A DNA stretch of 64,000 nucleotides from an uncultured Sphingomonadaceae bacterium (GCA_947494305.1 CANLUL010000003.1:1-64000), one strand, 5' to 3'. Counted from the first letter of the stretch, positions 42,149-51,195 are shown. Notes: generated by a model from the letters alone, not told the origin. Translations and numbers: made by a program.

Positions 42149-43075
42149 ATGGATATACTGAACGACATATTGGACACGCTCGATCTAAAAGGCGCACTAT
42201 ATTTCCGCACTGATTTTTCGGGATCATGGTCAGTAACGGTTCCGGTGCTTGAGCAAGCCGCGCGCTTTCATCTGGTCGTACAGGGGCAATGCCATGTGAA
42301 GCTTCCCGGCGAGGAAGCCGTAATTCTCGGCCCCGGCGATTTAATCCTGATCCCAAAAGGGCAAACCCACATATTGTCCGATAGCCCAGTAGCGGACGCA
42401 CCGCAGCTTGAACAGGTGCTGGAAGCAGTGGAATATGATGGCGATGGCGTGCTGGTTGTGGGGGAAGGTAATGATGCCGCCTCGACGCAGCTTGTTTGCG
42501 GCCACTTCACCTTTCGCAAGGGCGCCGACCACCCGATATTGCGGTCATTGCCGGATCACTTGCTGACTACAGCATCGATGCGCGCCCAAAATCCTTGGCT
42601 CGACGAAATATTGCGATTGATAAATCGTCAAATGTTCTCGGACAATATTGGATCGGATGCCTCGGTACGCCGGTTGTCGGAAATCATGTTCATCGAATTG
42701 TTGCGCGCGGGAATTGAAGAACAGGATGAGATCGGCGCATTGCTAAAAGGTTTTCAGGACCCGCAAATCGGCCATGCTCTGGAGTTGATGCACCGGGAGC
42801 CGACCGCATCATGGACCGTCGAGTCGCTGGCACGGCAAGTAGGTATGTCGCGCAGCCGCTTTGCCGAACGCTTTGGTGATCTGGTCGGGCAAGGCCCCAT
42901 GTCCTATCTGTCGGACTGGCGACTACAAAAGGCGCTTTCCATATTGGATCACAGCAACTGCTCGGTACAGCAAGTTGCGGTACAAACCGGCTATCAATCA
43001 CCGGCTGCATTCACCCGCGCCTTTGCTGGAAAATTCGGTGTAGCACCCACTTTATACCGTCAAATGCTACAATAG
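42149..43075 (+). CDS. AraC-family regulator with N-terminal cupin domain
   Basis: This 308-residue protein has an N-terminal cupin sensor domain (AARFHLVVQGQCHVKLPGEEAVILGPGDLILIPKGQTH) and a C-terminal AraC-type HTH (TVESLARQVGMSRSRFAERFGDLVGQGPMSYLSDWRLQKALSIL... VQQVAVQTGYQSPAAFTRAFAGKFG). The ligand is unknown. ATG 42149 is chosen over TTG 42134. The downstream secreted YHS protein and MAPEG gene may be its targets, but they are separate transcripts. Confidence 0.92.
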   Translation: MDILNDILDTLDLKGALYFRTDFSGSWSVTVPVLEQAARFHLVVQGQCHVKLPGEEAVILGPGDLILIPKGQTHILSDSPVADAPQLEQVLEAVEYDGDGVLVVGEGNDAASTQLVCGHFTFRKGADHPILRSLPDHLLTTASMRAQNPWLDEILRLINRQMFSDNIGSDASVRRLSEIMFIELLRAGIEEQDEIGALLKGFQDPQIGHALELMHREPTASWTVESLARQVGMSRSRFAERFGDLVGQGPMSYLSDWRLQKALSILDHSNCSVQQVAVQTGYQSPAAFTRAFAGKFGVAPTLYRQMLQ

Positions 43076-43190
43076 TTTGCATATCGTCCCAGTGAATTGA
43101 TAATTAGTCGCTAACTAGCCTGCCTATATTGTCATATCATCTCATTTGAGAGAAAGACGCTCCAACGACACCGAAGGAGCGAATCATCAA

Positions 43191-43280
43191 ATGAATGACG
43201 TGATAAATATTATCGAAGATTTTCAGCGTCCCCCTGCTGGACATATCTTCTTCCCCCCACAGTCACATCATTTCGCGTGA
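43191..43280 (+). CDS. 29-residue open frame, doubtful small protein
   Basis: ATG 43191 opens a 29-codon frame (MNDVINIIEDFQRPPAGHIF...) with GAAGGAG 11 bases upstream, ending at TGA 43280. It lies in the 302-base gap between the AraC gene and the YHS gene. Its length and Pro/His-rich end carry no family signature. It may be a leader peptide for the YHS gene or noise. Nothing else was recognised in 43076-43377. Confidence 0.25.
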   Translation: MNDVINIIEDFQRPPAGHIFFPPQSHHFA

Positions 43281-43377
43281 AGCAAATTCCCTGTCGTCAA
43301 CTCGCGTGACCGTTTCGGTTGCAAATATCACCGGGGTAATTTCCCGCAAAATAGAATTGAATGAAAAGGAATATACT

Positions 43378-43860
43378 ATGTTTAAGAAAGTAACTCTCGC
43401 CACCGCAATCGCACTGGCAACCTTCGTCGCAGCTCCAGCAATGGCAGCTGACGAATATAATGTATCATCCGGTCTGACCGCAGCAGCAGCTCCCCTTGCT
43501 CTGCACGGTGCAGACACGGTTGCGTTCATCAACACCGGCAACCGCATCGAAGGATCAGCAAAATTTGCAGCTGTCCATGACGGCGTTGCTTATTATTTCG
43601 CTAGCCAGGCTAACCTAGATACGTTCAAAGCAAATCCTGCTGGCTTCCTGCCTCAAAATGGCGGCTTCTGCACCTTTGGTGTTTCTGTCGGCAAGAAATT
43701 TGACGGTGACCCACGCTGGGCAGATGTTCGCAATGGCAAGCTCTATGTTTTCCTGAGCGAAGACATTTTCAAAGCTTACCAGAAGGATCCAGCAGGCGCG
43801 ATCGCCAAGGCTGAGATCAACTGGAAGAAAATCCGTCACACGGCAGCGACCGACCTTTAA
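43378..43860 (+). CDS. Secreted YHS-domain protein
   Basis: This 160-residue protein has a signal peptide (MFKKVTLATAIALATFVAAPAMA) and a YHS-type domain: ALHGADTVAFINTGNRIEGSAKFAAVHDGVAYYFASQANLDTFKANPAGFLPQNGGFCTFGV. YHS domains are usually metal-binding or part of metal-handling proteins. This version has one cysteine (GGFCTFG). ATG 43378 follows AAAAGGAATATACT. It is upstream of a MAPEG gene with a GC hairpin between them. Confidence 0.85.
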   Translation: MFKKVTLATAIALATFVAAPAMAADEYNVSSGLTAAAAPLALHGADTVAFINTGNRIEGSAKFAAVHDGVAYYFASQANLDTFKANPAGFLPQNGGFCTFGVSVGKKFDGDPRWADVRNGKLYVFLSEDIFKAYQKDPAGAIAKAEINWKKIRHTAATDL

Positions 43861-43870
43861 ACCTTGCGGT

Positions 43871-43897
43871 GGAGTGAGCCTGTCATTGGCTCACTCC
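43871..43897. repeat. Intergenic hairpin between the YHS and MAPEG genes
   Basis: GGAGTGAGCC (43871-43880) pairs perfectly with GGCTCACTCC (43888-43897) around a seven-base loop. There is no T-run after it, so it is probably a transcript-stabilising or attenuating structure rather than a full terminator. Confidence 0.45.
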
Positions 43898-43919
43898 GTC
43901 CCAACATAGGAATATCATC

Positions 43920-44330
43920 ATGGAAACCGCATATTATTATCTTGCCCTCAGCGGCATTCTCACCCTCCTTCTATGGACCCCTTATATTGTTGGCCGCATG
44001 TTCGTTTGGGGCATCCCGACGTTCCTGACCAACTATCCGGAAAACTTCCCCAAAGAAGAACCCGAAACGCCATTGTGGATGGATCGCGCGAAACGTGCCC
44101 ATCTGAACATGGTTGAGACCATGCCCGCATTTGTGGCCGTTGTTGTTGCAGCGGGCCTGCTCGGTGATGCGTCTATTGCTGAAACCGTCGGCACCTGGGC
44201 AAAAGTGTTCTTCTTTGCCCGCATCGCCCACGCCGTCGTCTATACGTTCGGTATTCCAGGCCTTAGAACACCGGTCTATCTCATCTCATGGGCATCCATT
44301 TTGATGATTGGCGCGCAAATCGTTCTTTAA
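43920..44330 (+). CDS. MAPEG-family membrane protein, second paralogue
   Basis: This 136-residue protein has about four membrane helices and the MAPEG element RAKRAHLNMVETMPAFVAVVVAAGLL, followed by FFFARIAHAVVYTFGIPGLRTPVYLISW. Its pattern differs from that of the 10926 and 45436 genes (a RAHLNMVE core rather than RxHANxxE). It may share a transcript with the YHS gene. Function is likely in glutathione or lipid-peroxide metabolism but unproven. Confidence 0.88.
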   Translation: METAYYYLALSGILTLLLWTPYIVGRMFVWGIPTFLTNYPENFPKEEPETPLWMDRAKRAHLNMVETMPAFVAVVVAAGLLGDASIAETVGTWAKVFFFARIAHAVVYTFGIPGLRTPVYLISWASILMIGAQIVL

Positions 44331-44513
44331 CGTACCGTCATCATACAACTTACGAGACCTGTAGAGCCGAGTTTGGGTTTTGCAGGTCTCATCGGCATTG
44401 GATCATCGAACTCTAATGGCTGTTCTTGCGCTCAATGCGGACAATCGAAATTGAGCAAGATTTGTGAAATGCAGTTGCGACATGTTTACACTTGAACGAA
44501 TCAAGGAGAACAA

Positions 44514-45353
44514 GTGGCCCACTCATACGAGAAACGAATCTTGCGGGTATTGGAGTATATTCATGAGAATCCCGCTGGCGATCTATCGCTAGATACTTTG
44601 GCAGACGTTGCGGCAATGTCTAGGTTTCACTGGCATCGAGTGTTTCATGCCATGACTGGCGAGACTTGCGCTCAAGCCGTGCGCCGCGTTCGATTGTATC
44701 GAGCGGCAAATTGGTTGATCTACAAAGATTGGTCAGTGGCAGAAGTGGCAAGGCGGGCAGGCTATCCCAATGTGCAAAGCTTTACCCGTATATTCACCGA
44801 TGCCTTCTCCGTTTCTCCCGGTACGTTCAGGACAAAGGGAAGTCTCTCTGACTTCCCAACGCGAAAACCAAAAGGAACGTATAAAATGTTTGAAGTAGAA
44901 ATAAAACGCACACCAGCCCGCCACATCGCCGCGCTTTTGCACAAGGGTCCATATACCGAGGTTGGACCATGCTTTGATAAATTGGCTAATATTGCAACAA
45001 AGACAAAGCTCTGGCCCAATGTAGAATGCATGGTGGGTATTCATTATGATGACCCCAATGTCATTGATGAAGCCAATTTGCGATGTCATGCAGGATTGTC
45101 AGTCCCCGGGAACGTCCCCGTTCCAAACGAACTTGAGCGGGTTCAATTGCAAGGAGGGGACTATGCAATATTACACTATAAGGGTCCGTATGAAGGAGTA
45201 AAAATCGCTTATGACTTTCTTTTTGGAAAGTGGTTGGCCGAAACGGATCGCATTCCGTTGGATGCTCCTTGTTATGAGCTGTACCTAAACAATCCCGAAG
45301 ATACACCGCCAGAACAATTGCTTACCGACATCTATCTTCCCATGGCTGCCTGA
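44514..45353 (+). CDS. AraC-family regulator fused to a GyrI-like ligand-binding domain
   Basis: The 279-residue protein has an N-terminal AraC HTH (SLDTLADVAAMSRFHWHRVFHAMTGETCAQAVRRVRLYRAANWLI... YPNVQSFTRIFTDAFSVSPGTFR) and a C-terminal GyrI-like/SOUL-type domain (EIKRTPARHIAALLHKGPYTEVGPCFDKL ... GGDYAILHYKGPYEGVKIAYDFLF), the BmrR/Rob-like small-molecule-sensing fold. The start is GTG 44514 with AAGGAGAAC just before it. A strong terminator follows. It is likely to respond to a drug or lipophilic compound. Confidence 0.92.
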   Translation: MAHSYEKRILRVLEYIHENPAGDLSLDTLADVAAMSRFHWHRVFHAMTGETCAQAVRRVRLYRAANWLIYKDWSVAEVARRAGYPNVQSFTRIFTDAFSVSPGTFRTKGSLSDFPTRKPKGTYKMFEVEIKRTPARHIAALLHKGPYTEVGPCFDKLANIATKTKLWPNVECMVGIHYDDPNVIDEANLRCHAGLSVPGNVPVPNELERVQLQGGDYAILHYKGPYEGVKIAYDFLFGKWLAETDRIPLDAPCYELYLNNPEDTPPEQLLTDIYLPMAA

Positions 45354-45357
45354 AATT

Positions 45358-45396
45358 GACGGCCCAGTCGTCCAAGCGGATACTGGGCCGTCCTTT
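45358..45396 (+). terminator. Intrinsic terminator after the AraC/GyrI gene
   Basis: GACGGCCCAGT (45358-45368) pairs perfectly with ACTGGGCCGTC (45382-45392) around a 13-base loop, followed by CTTT. A second, shorter hairpin (GTCCGCT/AGCGGAC, 45411-45427) lies beyond it, ahead of the end of the reverse-strand MAPEG gene. Confidence 0.8.
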
Positions 45397-45435
45397 CCAA
45401 ATGACCGCTAGTCCGCTCAAAGCGGACCGGGCCGA

Positions 45436-45837
45436 CTAATTGCCCAAATAAGGAATCACTACCGCATAAACACCCAGTCCGAGCAACGTTAGCATGGTCA
45501 CAATCGTGCCAATCATCCGGCCCTTGCCAAACTTTCCATCATCCATTCCAATGCCATGTGCTACACGGCCCAAGAGATAAACGCCGCCGACGATCCACAA
45601 CCAGGTCGGAGAGAGATCGCCTTTGCTGGTCATTTCGATCAATCCGATCAGGATCAGTATAAACGGAGCTGTTTCTATGTAGTTGCTATGTGCACGCATT
45701 CGGCGGAGGACTTTTTCATTGCCGCCATCACCGACGCTAACCTTTTCCGATGTTCGCACTTGGCCGACACGAATCATCAACCAAAGATTTAAAAGCGCCG
45801 CTGCACCGGCAATGGTTAAGGTAACTGGCAATATCAT
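45436..45837 (-). CDS. MAPEG-family membrane protein, third paralogue
   Basis: This 133-residue protein has four hydrophobic helices and the MAPEG element RRMRAHSNYIETAPFILILIGLIE, followed by GVYLLGRVAHGIGM. Its layout is closest to the protein at 10926. A hydrophilic segment (VGDGGNEKV) precedes the motif. It converges with the AraC/GyrI gene. As for the other two, glutathione-dependent transferase or peroxidase activity is only inferred from family. Confidence 0.9.
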   Translation of the reverse strand: MILPVTLTIAGAAALLNLWLMIRVGQVRTSEKVSVGDGGNEKVLRRMRAHSNYIETAPFILILIGLIEMTSKGDLSPTWLWIVGGVYLLGRVAHGIGMDDGKFGKGRMIGTIVTMLTLLGLGVYAVVIPYLGN

Positions 45838-46059
45838 AATGTTTCTCCCCTTGAAGCATATCTGGTGGTGTTATCACCGCGATATAGGAGTAGAATGCTT
45901 GCAACGCACAGGAAAATCGTTATAGCCGCCCTTTCGCGCGCGACTTGTTGGTGGCTATGCGGTGATTCTTTCGTTGAACAGGAATTAACCGGATTTTGAA
46001 AACCATTGATAGTGTTGTGCTGGTAACCAGAATTTTGAATGTAAAGAACAGGCTGAGCA

Positions 46060-46239
46060 ATGGCTGTACCTAAAAGAAAAACTACGCCCTCCAAACGCGG
46101 AATGCGGCGTTCTCATGATGCTTTGAAAGTTGAAGCACATCAGGAATGCCCGAATTGCGGCGAACTGAAGCGTCCACATCACATGTGCGGTGCCTGTGGC
46201 TACTATAATGGTCGCGAGATATTGGCTCCTGACCTTTAA
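46060..46239 (+). CDS. rpmF: 50S ribosomal protein L32
   Basis: This 59-residue protein begins [20 protein letters not shown] and has the paired zinc cysteines of L32: [18 protein letters not shown], then [10 protein letters not shown]. The gene is followed by plsX 45 bases on. rpmF-plsX-fabH is the standard bacterial order, linking ribosome synthesis with membrane lipid synthesis. The gap 45838-46059 before it is non-coding and holds only a probable promoter that I could not place with confidence. Confidence 0.96.
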   Translation: MAVPKRKTTPSKRGMRRSHDALKVEAHQECPNCGELKRPHHMCGACGYYNGREILAPDL

Positions 46240-46284
46240 TTGGTTAGACTAGCTGATTATTCAAAAGTCCAAGGGGAATAGCAG

Positions 46285-47334
46285 GTGGGAATGAGGCCGC
46301 GAATCGCAATTGACGCGATGGGCGGCGATGAAGGCGTGCGCGTCATGGTCGCTGGCGCTGCCTTGGCTCGCCACCGCCACGAGGGTTTCCAGTTTCTATT
46401 CGTTGGCGATGAAAACCGGATACAGGCCGCTCTTGACGATCATCCCAATTTGAAAGCTGCGGCTGAAATATTGCACACGAATGATATTGTCACAGCAAAT
46501 GAAAAGCCTAGCCAGGCACTGCGCAGTTCTAAGAAAACATCGATGGGATTGGCGGTAAACGCGGTTAAGACCGGTGCAGTTGGTGCTGCGGTCAGTGCCG
46601 GTAACACCGGCGCCTTAATGGCCATTGCCAAATTGGCTCTGCGGACAATGCCGGGCATTCATCGACCTGCCTTGGCTGCGTTGCTACCCACCATGAAAGA
46701 CAGCGACGTGGTCATGTTGGATCTGGGCGCAAATACAGAATGCGATAGCCGCAATCTGGTTCAGTTTTCGGTCATGGGCGCAGCTTATAGCCGGATCATG
46801 CATGGATTCGAAAAACCAACGGTGGGATTGTTGAACATCGGCACCGAAGAAGCAAAGGGCACGGGCACTATCCAAGATGCGGCCCGGACATTGCGCGACG
46901 CGAAAGAACTGCCATTGGAGTTTGTTGGTTTTGCTGAAGCAGACAAAATTTCTACCGGCGATGTCGATGTGTTCGTGACTGACGGGTTTTCCGGTAACGT
47001 CGCGTTGAAAGCCCTTGAAGGGACCGCACGTTTCGTCACAGATCTTTTGAGACAGAGTTTTTTGAGCAGCTTGCGCTCCAAAATAGGGTTTTTGATATCA
47101 AAGCCGGCAACCGATATGTTGCGTAATCATCTCGATCCCAACAACCATAATGGCGCAGTATTCCTTGGCCTGAACGGTGTGGTAGTGAAAAGTCATGGTA
47201 GTGCCGATGAAAAGGGCGTAGCCAATGCTGTGGAAGTCGCTGCGCGTCTGGTTGAGGATAGTATTTTGGAACGCATTACCGAAGATTTGACCAAGATTAC
47301 CATAGGTTCTCCTGCGGCCGAAGCGGCCAAATGA
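46285..47334 (+). CDS. plsX: Phosphate acyltransferase
   Basis: PlsX makes acyl-phosphate from acyl-ACP for phosphatidic acid synthesis. The 349-residue protein begins [17 protein letters not shown] and has [63 protein letters not shown]. The start is GTG 46285 (AAGGGG lies eight bases upstream) with ATG 46291 an alternative. Its stop overlaps fabH by four bases (ATGA), a translationally coupled pair. Confidence 0.96.
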   Translation: MGMRPRIAIDAMGGDEGVRVMVAGAALARHRHEGFQFLFVGDENRIQAALDDHPNLKAAAEILHTNDIVTANEKPSQALRSSKKTSMGLAVNAVKTGAVGAAVSAGNTGALMAIAKLALRTMPGIHRPALAALLPTMKDSDVVMLDLGANTECDSRNLVQFSVMGAAYSRIMHGFEKPTVGLLNIGTEEAKGTGTIQDAARTLRDAKELPLEFVGFAEADKISTGDVDVFVTDGFSGNVALKALEGTARFVTDLLRQSFLSSLRSKIGFLISKPATDMLRNHLDPNNHNGAVFLGLNGVVVKSHGSADEKGVANAVEVAARLVEDSILERITEDLTKITIGSPAAEAAK

Positions 47335-48302
47335 GCGATCAACCGGCCTTACGTGCAGTGATCAAGGGAACGGGCTCGGCTCTTCCCAGGACAAAAGTTT
47401 CCAACGCTGAACTGGCCGCAAAAGTTGATACATCCGATGATTGGATTGTCGAACGCACCGGTATCCACTTTCGGCATATTGCAGAAGATGATGAAACCAC
47501 GTCCAGCCTAGCCACCGAAGCAGCTGCAAAAGCGCTCGTTGCGGCGGGGATGGAAGCCACGGACGTGGATTTAATTGTACTAGCCACAGCGACCCCGGAT
47601 CAGACCTTTCCCGCCACTGCTACTATTGTGCAGGACAATCTGGGCTGCAACGGATGCGTTGCATTTGATGTCGCTGCCGTTTGTTCGGGCTTTCTATATG
47701 CCTTATCCGTGGCGGAAAGCATGATTCGAGCGGGTAGTGCCAAAAATGCGCTGGTTATAGGTGCTGAGACATTCAGCCGTATATTGGATTGGGAAGATCG
47801 TGCGACCTGTGTGTTGTTTGGCGATGGCGCGGGTGCGATTGTCTTGTCTGGTGAGATCGGCACAAAAGGCGTTCTATCCACACGTCTACATGCCGATGGT
47901 GCGCATAATCAATTGCTCTATGTTGACGGTGGAGCTGGAACAACGGGCACGGTCGGAAAATTACGTATGAAAGGCCGCGAAGTGTTTCGGCATGCGGTGG
48001 TTAATTTGTCTTCGGTTTTGCACGAAGCACTGGCGGAAGCATCGATTCCGGTCGAAGAAGTTGATTGGATTGTACCGCACCAGGCGAACGAACGTATTTT
48101 GGATGCAACAGCAAAGAAGCTGAAGTTACCAAAAGAAAAAGTCATCAAGACAGTCGACCAACATGCCAACACTTCAGCGGCATCTGTGCCGCTTGCCCTC
48201 GACACCGCTGTTACAGATGGGCGAGTTAAAGAAGGTGATCTTCTGGTGTTAGAGGCCATGGGCGGCGGCTTTACTTGGGGCGCGTCGGTTGTTCGATTCT
48301 AG
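47331..48302 (+). CDS. fabH: 3-oxoacyl-ACP synthase III
   Basis: FabH starts fatty-acid synthesis by condensing acetyl-CoA with malonyl-ACP. The 323-residue protein has the catalytic Cys in [12 protein letters not shown], His in [12 protein letters not shown] and Asn in [10 protein letters not shown]. The N-terminus ([22 protein letters not shown]) is typical. It overlaps plsX by four bases. The usual downstream ihfA or MerR-type gene is absent here; the next gene is an unrelated AraC-type regulator. Confidence 0.97.
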   Translation: MSDQPALRAVIKGTGSALPRTKVSNAELAAKVDTSDDWIVERTGIHFRHIAEDDETTSSLATEAAAKALVAAGMEATDVDLIVLATATPDQTFPATATIVQDNLGCNGCVAFDVAAVCSGFLYALSVAESMIRAGSAKNALVIGAETFSRILDWEDRATCVLFGDGAGAIVLSGEIGTKGVLSTRLHADGAHNQLLYVDGGAGTTGTVGKLRMKGREVFRHAVVNLSSVLHEALAEASIPVEEVDWIVPHQANERILDATAKKLKLPKEKVIKTVDQHANTSAASVPLALDTAVTDGRVKEGDLLVLEAMGGGFTWGASVVRF

Positions 48303-48403
48303 AGATCGTATAAAACCAGCCTAATTGCTGCGCATTCATCGGCGAAATTGCATATTCATCGAATGTGAGTTGAGTTCAAAAGGGCGGGTCATAGCCTTCG
48401 TGA

Positions 48404-49438
48404 ATGAACTTGGATCTCATAAAACCGCAAAAACCAGTTTCAGCTCTGTTTCTGTTCAGGGCTTATCGTGCATGCCAGCTTCTCGGCGCCAGAAGACCCG
48501 TGTTATTGAAAGCAATGGAACTCAAAGAACCAGAACTACGAAATCCGTTGGGATATTTTGATTCAGCAAAACTTTCCGCCCTTTTTGAGGCGAGTGCCGA
48601 GGAATTAGGCACAGATGATCTTATTCCCAAAATCGCTAGAAAAATGGTGCCATCGGGTTTTTCGGATCCGGGTTTTCTTGCTCTATTTGACATAAATTTT
48701 GGAGCAGTGTTGGGAAAAGTAATTCATGCGCAGAGACTGGGGCATGATAAGCCAATATTGAATTTACACCGGGATCGCCTTGGGGATTATGTTGTCTGGG
48801 ATGACGATGCATGCCAGTCTAAGAAGATGATGTATTTGGGGTTCCTCGTTATCATTGAATCGCTGCGTTCAATAGATGAAGATGCTCTATACGACATCAG
48901 GAGTGTATCTTTTGCACATTCCAAATCGGAGGAAGAGCGTGCGTATTCTTTCCATATTGCTAAAAATTCCTCGATTTCCATCTTACATGATCGGCCACAT
49001 AATCGCATCGAATTTCGACGCGGCTTCTTTGATCTCGCTAATCCCGATTGCAACAACCGATTGAAACTGGCGAGCAAAAAGCAGCGCGCAGAGGAAAGAT
49101 GGCAGACCAGGCCTTATGCTAAGTCTTGCTATGACTATCTAATTTACCTTCTCGATAAACCGGGACCGAATTTGGATTCGGCGTCAGAATCATTTGCTAT
49201 GGCAGAGCGGACGCTGCGCCGAAAATTGGTTGCAGAAGGTACATCTTTTCGGGAAGTTCTGGAATGGGTGCGCCGTGATATATGCCATTTATATTTCTTG
49301 GAGGGTAAGCGGCAACTCTCGGATATTTCCACACTGCTAGGTTATAGCGAGCTCAGCGCATTCACCAGGGCCTATACTAGCTGGTACGGTCATCCGCCCA
49401 GCAAAGATGCGTCTGGTCACGCCAAAATGGCGGCCTGA
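48404..49438 (+). CDS. AraC-family regulator with an N-terminal arabinose-binding-type (PF12625-like) domain
   Basis: This 344-residue protein has an N-terminal domain of the type found in OruR-like and virulence regulators (RAYRACQLLGARRPVLLKAMELKEPELRNPLGYFDSAKLSALFEASAEELG) and a C-terminal HTH (AERTLRRKLVAEGTSFREVLEWVRRDICHLYFL ... ISTLLGYSELSAFTRAYTSWYGHPPS). The ligand is unknown. It follows the fabH operon with a 101-base gap and precedes tRNA-Val(GAC). Confidence 0.9.
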   Translation: MNLDLIKPQKPVSALFLFRAYRACQLLGARRPVLLKAMELKEPELRNPLGYFDSAKLSALFEASAEELGTDDLIPKIARKMVPSGFSDPGFLALFDINFGAVLGKVIHAQRLGHDKPILNLHRDRLGDYVVWDDDACQSKKMMYLGFLVIIESLRSIDEDALYDIRSVSFAHSKSEEERAYSFHIAKNSSISILHDRPHNRIEFRRGFFDLANPDCNNRLKLASKKQRAEERWQTRPYAKSCYDYLIYLLDKPGPNLDSASESFAMAERTLRRKLVAEGTSFREVLEWVRRDICHLYFLEGKRQLSDISTLLGYSELSAFTRAYTSWYGHPPSKDASGHAKMAA

Positions 49439-49453
49439 TCGGTCATTGGGAAA

Positions 49454-49528
49454 TGGTGGGCGTAGAGAGAGTTGAACTCCCGACCCCTTCGATGTCAACG
49501 AAGTGCTCTACCACTGAGCTATACGCCC
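49454..49528 (-). tRNA. tRNA-Val (anticodon GAC)
   Basis: Reverse strand. Acceptor GGGCGTA pairs with TACGCCC, then discriminator A and an encoded CCA. The anticodon stem CTTCG/CGAAG encloses TTGACAT, so the anticodon is GAC (Val GTC and GTT). All arms are complete. It resembles tRNA-Val(TAC) at 24798 in the anticodon stem but differs in the D arm and T arm, so no element is seen at it. Confidence 0.96.
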
Positions 49529-49572
49529 ACTTCGGAAGGCCGTGTAGCCACCGGGCATCGGCGGCGCAACAG

Positions 49573-49950
49573 TTAATTCAGGTTGGTCAGACTATCTGGT
49601 TCAAACATTCGCTGCACTTCCAGAACAAGATCGCGCAAGTGAAATGGCTTTGACAAAATCTTAGCCTTTGGCACCGATTCGCCTGCCCGCAACGTAACTC
49701 CAGAAAAGCCGGTGATAAACATGACCTGCGTTGATGGAGAAATAGTAGCACATTGCTGGGCCAGCTCAATACCGTCCATTTCAGGCATCACAATGTCGGT
49801 AAGAAGCAAATCAAACTTGCCGGATTTCAAATGCGGAACAGCTGCAGTTCCGCGATCAACAGCAACGACCTCATAGTTGGCCTTTTGCAGCGCACGCGTC
49901 AGATGCTCACGCATTGCCTTTTCATCTTCTGCCAGGAGAATCTTGATCAT
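49573..49950 (-). CDS. cpdR: CpdR-type single-domain response regulator
   Basis: In Caulobacter CpdR is a phosphorylation-controlled adaptor that delivers proteins to the ClpXP protease during the cell cycle. This 125-residue receiver-only protein has ILLAEDEKAMREHLTRALQKANYEV, the phosphoacceptor aspartate in LLTDIVMPEMDGIELAQ, the conserved Thr in FITGFSGV and the Lys in LSKPFHLRDLV. The AEDE-x-A-M-R, LTDIVMP-x-MDGIEL and KPFHLRDLV wording is that of CpdR. It is divergent from the N-formylglutamate amidohydrolase, its usual neighbour. Confidence 0.9.
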   Translation of the reverse strand: MIKILLAEDEKAMREHLTRALQKANYEVVAVDRGTAAVPHLKSGKFDLLLTDIVMPEMDGIELAQQCATISPSTQVMFITGFSGVTLRAGESVPKAKILSKPFHLRDLVLEVQRMFEPDSLTNLN

Positions 49951-50126
49951 ATTCTATGCTGCCTTTGACTCGTCTAAATACCGAATGACTTTTGTTTATG
50001 CCTGATCGCGATCATAGGCACAAATCTCTTAACATTTACTGGATTTCGGTACCAATTATTGAAAAAATCGCAAAAACTGTTGCAATTTTCTGGTGAAGAA
50101 TGCTCTTGTGCATTCATTGGTTAAAA

Positions 50127-50984
50127 ATGTCTGAAAATTCTTTCTCTCTTCACAATGGCGATAAGTTACGCTTTCCGATCCTGATTAGCGTTCCTCATGC
50201 TGGCCGGAACTATCCAAAGTCTGTGCACCAGAACTTAAACATTCCATCATCGCATTTACGGAGGTTGGAAGATCGCTATTCCGATCTGCTTGCCAAAGAT
50301 GCCATTGAAGCCGGATTTCCTGCGATCATTGCCCATAAGCCTCGTGCCTGGATCGATCTGAATCGAAACAAATCTGAAGTTGATGTCGATATCATAACCG
50401 GCTTGTCGAAATCACACGTGACTATGCCTTCGCGAAAAGTAAGAGGAGGGCTAGGGTTGGTTCCCCGCCGTCTTTCCGGGGTTGGCGAATTATGGCAAAA
50501 AAAATGGACTTGGGATGACATTGCTTCCCGGATTTCGCAGGATCATGAACCTTATCATGTCCAGATTACCAAGATTCTGGAAACTATGCAGCGCAAATTT
50601 GGCGGTGCAATATTGGTGGACCTCCATAGTATGCCGCCATTGGATGCGACGAACGAGACGCAGCCAAAAATAGTGATTGGTGATCGCTTCGGTCGAAGTG
50701 CTGGATCGCGCTACTCCGAATTTGCCATGGCTGTTTTTAATCGAACGGGTTTGGCTTCCCAGCTCAATCTCCCTTATTCCGGTGGATATATACTGGAACG
50801 CCACGCCAATTTGGCAAATAATATTCACGCGATTCAAATTGAGATTGACCGGAGGTGTTATTTGGACGTTTCGCTCAATGAGCCGGGGCCAGGTTTGCCC
50901 GCATTGGCGAAGTCTGTTTCTGAATTGGTATTTGAATTGGCGGATCAGGCGAATGGCAATCTTCTTCTGGAAGCAGCTGAATAA
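50127..50984 (+). CDS. N-formylglutamate amidohydrolase-like protein
   Basis: This 285-residue protein of the FGase family (PF05013-like) has ISVPHAGRNYPKS, LEDRYSDLLA, NRNKSEVD and VDLHSMPPLDAT, giving the zinc ligands of the fold. In other bacteria members cleave N-formylglutamate in histidine breakdown, but no hut gene is near, so another carboxylate is possible. ATG 50127 is preferred over a TTG nine codons upstream. It sits beside cpdR, as in many Alphaproteobacteria, and is followed by a 26-base palindrome. Confidence 0.82.
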   Translation: MSENSFSLHNGDKLRFPILISVPHAGRNYPKSVHQNLNIPSSHLRRLEDRYSDLLAKDAIEAGFPAIIAHKPRAWIDLNRNKSEVDVDIITGLSKSHVTMPSRKVRGGLGLVPRRLSGVGELWQKKWTWDDIASRISQDHEPYHVQITKILETMQRKFGGAILVDLHSMPPLDATNETQPKIVIGDRFGRSAGSRYSEFAMAVFNRTGLASQLNLPYSGGYILERHANLANNIHAIQIEIDRRCYLDVSLNEPGPGLPALAKSVSELVFELADQANGNLLLEAAE

Positions 50985-51170
50985 AAAACCACCTCGTCAA
51001 TATTGACGAGGTGGCCAAGGTTCAGGGAGGTGGCGCTCTTTTGGAGCACCTGTGTCAAACCAATCGGGGGAGACAGTCTGACACATTCATAATGTGGTCC
51101 TTCTCACATCGCTATGCAAGACCCAATCAAACCAATTTTGCGCAAATCGTTCGGCTGGTCGAACTACACT
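50980..51170 (-). ncRNA. Candidate small RNA or mRNA 3' element with anti-Shine-Dalgarno sequence
   Basis: Downstream of sapC the reverse strand has two stem-loops. The first is GGTGCTC/GAGCGCC (seven pairs with a G-U) around CAAAA. The second, at 50989-51014, is a 13-pair perfect inverted repeat that runs into TTTTTTATT, an excellent terminator. The loop-to-loop gap contains CCACCTCC, an anti-Shine-Dalgarno sequence likely to be single-stranded. An 11-codon frame (MNVSDCLPRLV) with GAAGGA ahead of it lies upstream. The layout of two hairpins separated by a CCUCC segment and ended by a U-tail recalls alphaproteobacterial regulatory RNAs. The 5' end is unknown; it may be processed from the sapC transcript. 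Confidence 0.4.
50989..51014 (-). terminator. Perfect 13-pair inverted repeat followed by T-tract (reverse strand)
   Basis: CCACCTCGTCAAT and its exact complement form a 26-base palindrome. On the reverse strand the 3' flank is TTTTTTATT, making it a strong intrinsic terminator. On the forward strand the 5' flank is A-rich, so it could also end the amidohydrolase transcript if read with the weaker T content there. Confidence 0.8.
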
Positions 51171-51195
51171 ATAAATTTCATCAACTTATACGGAT

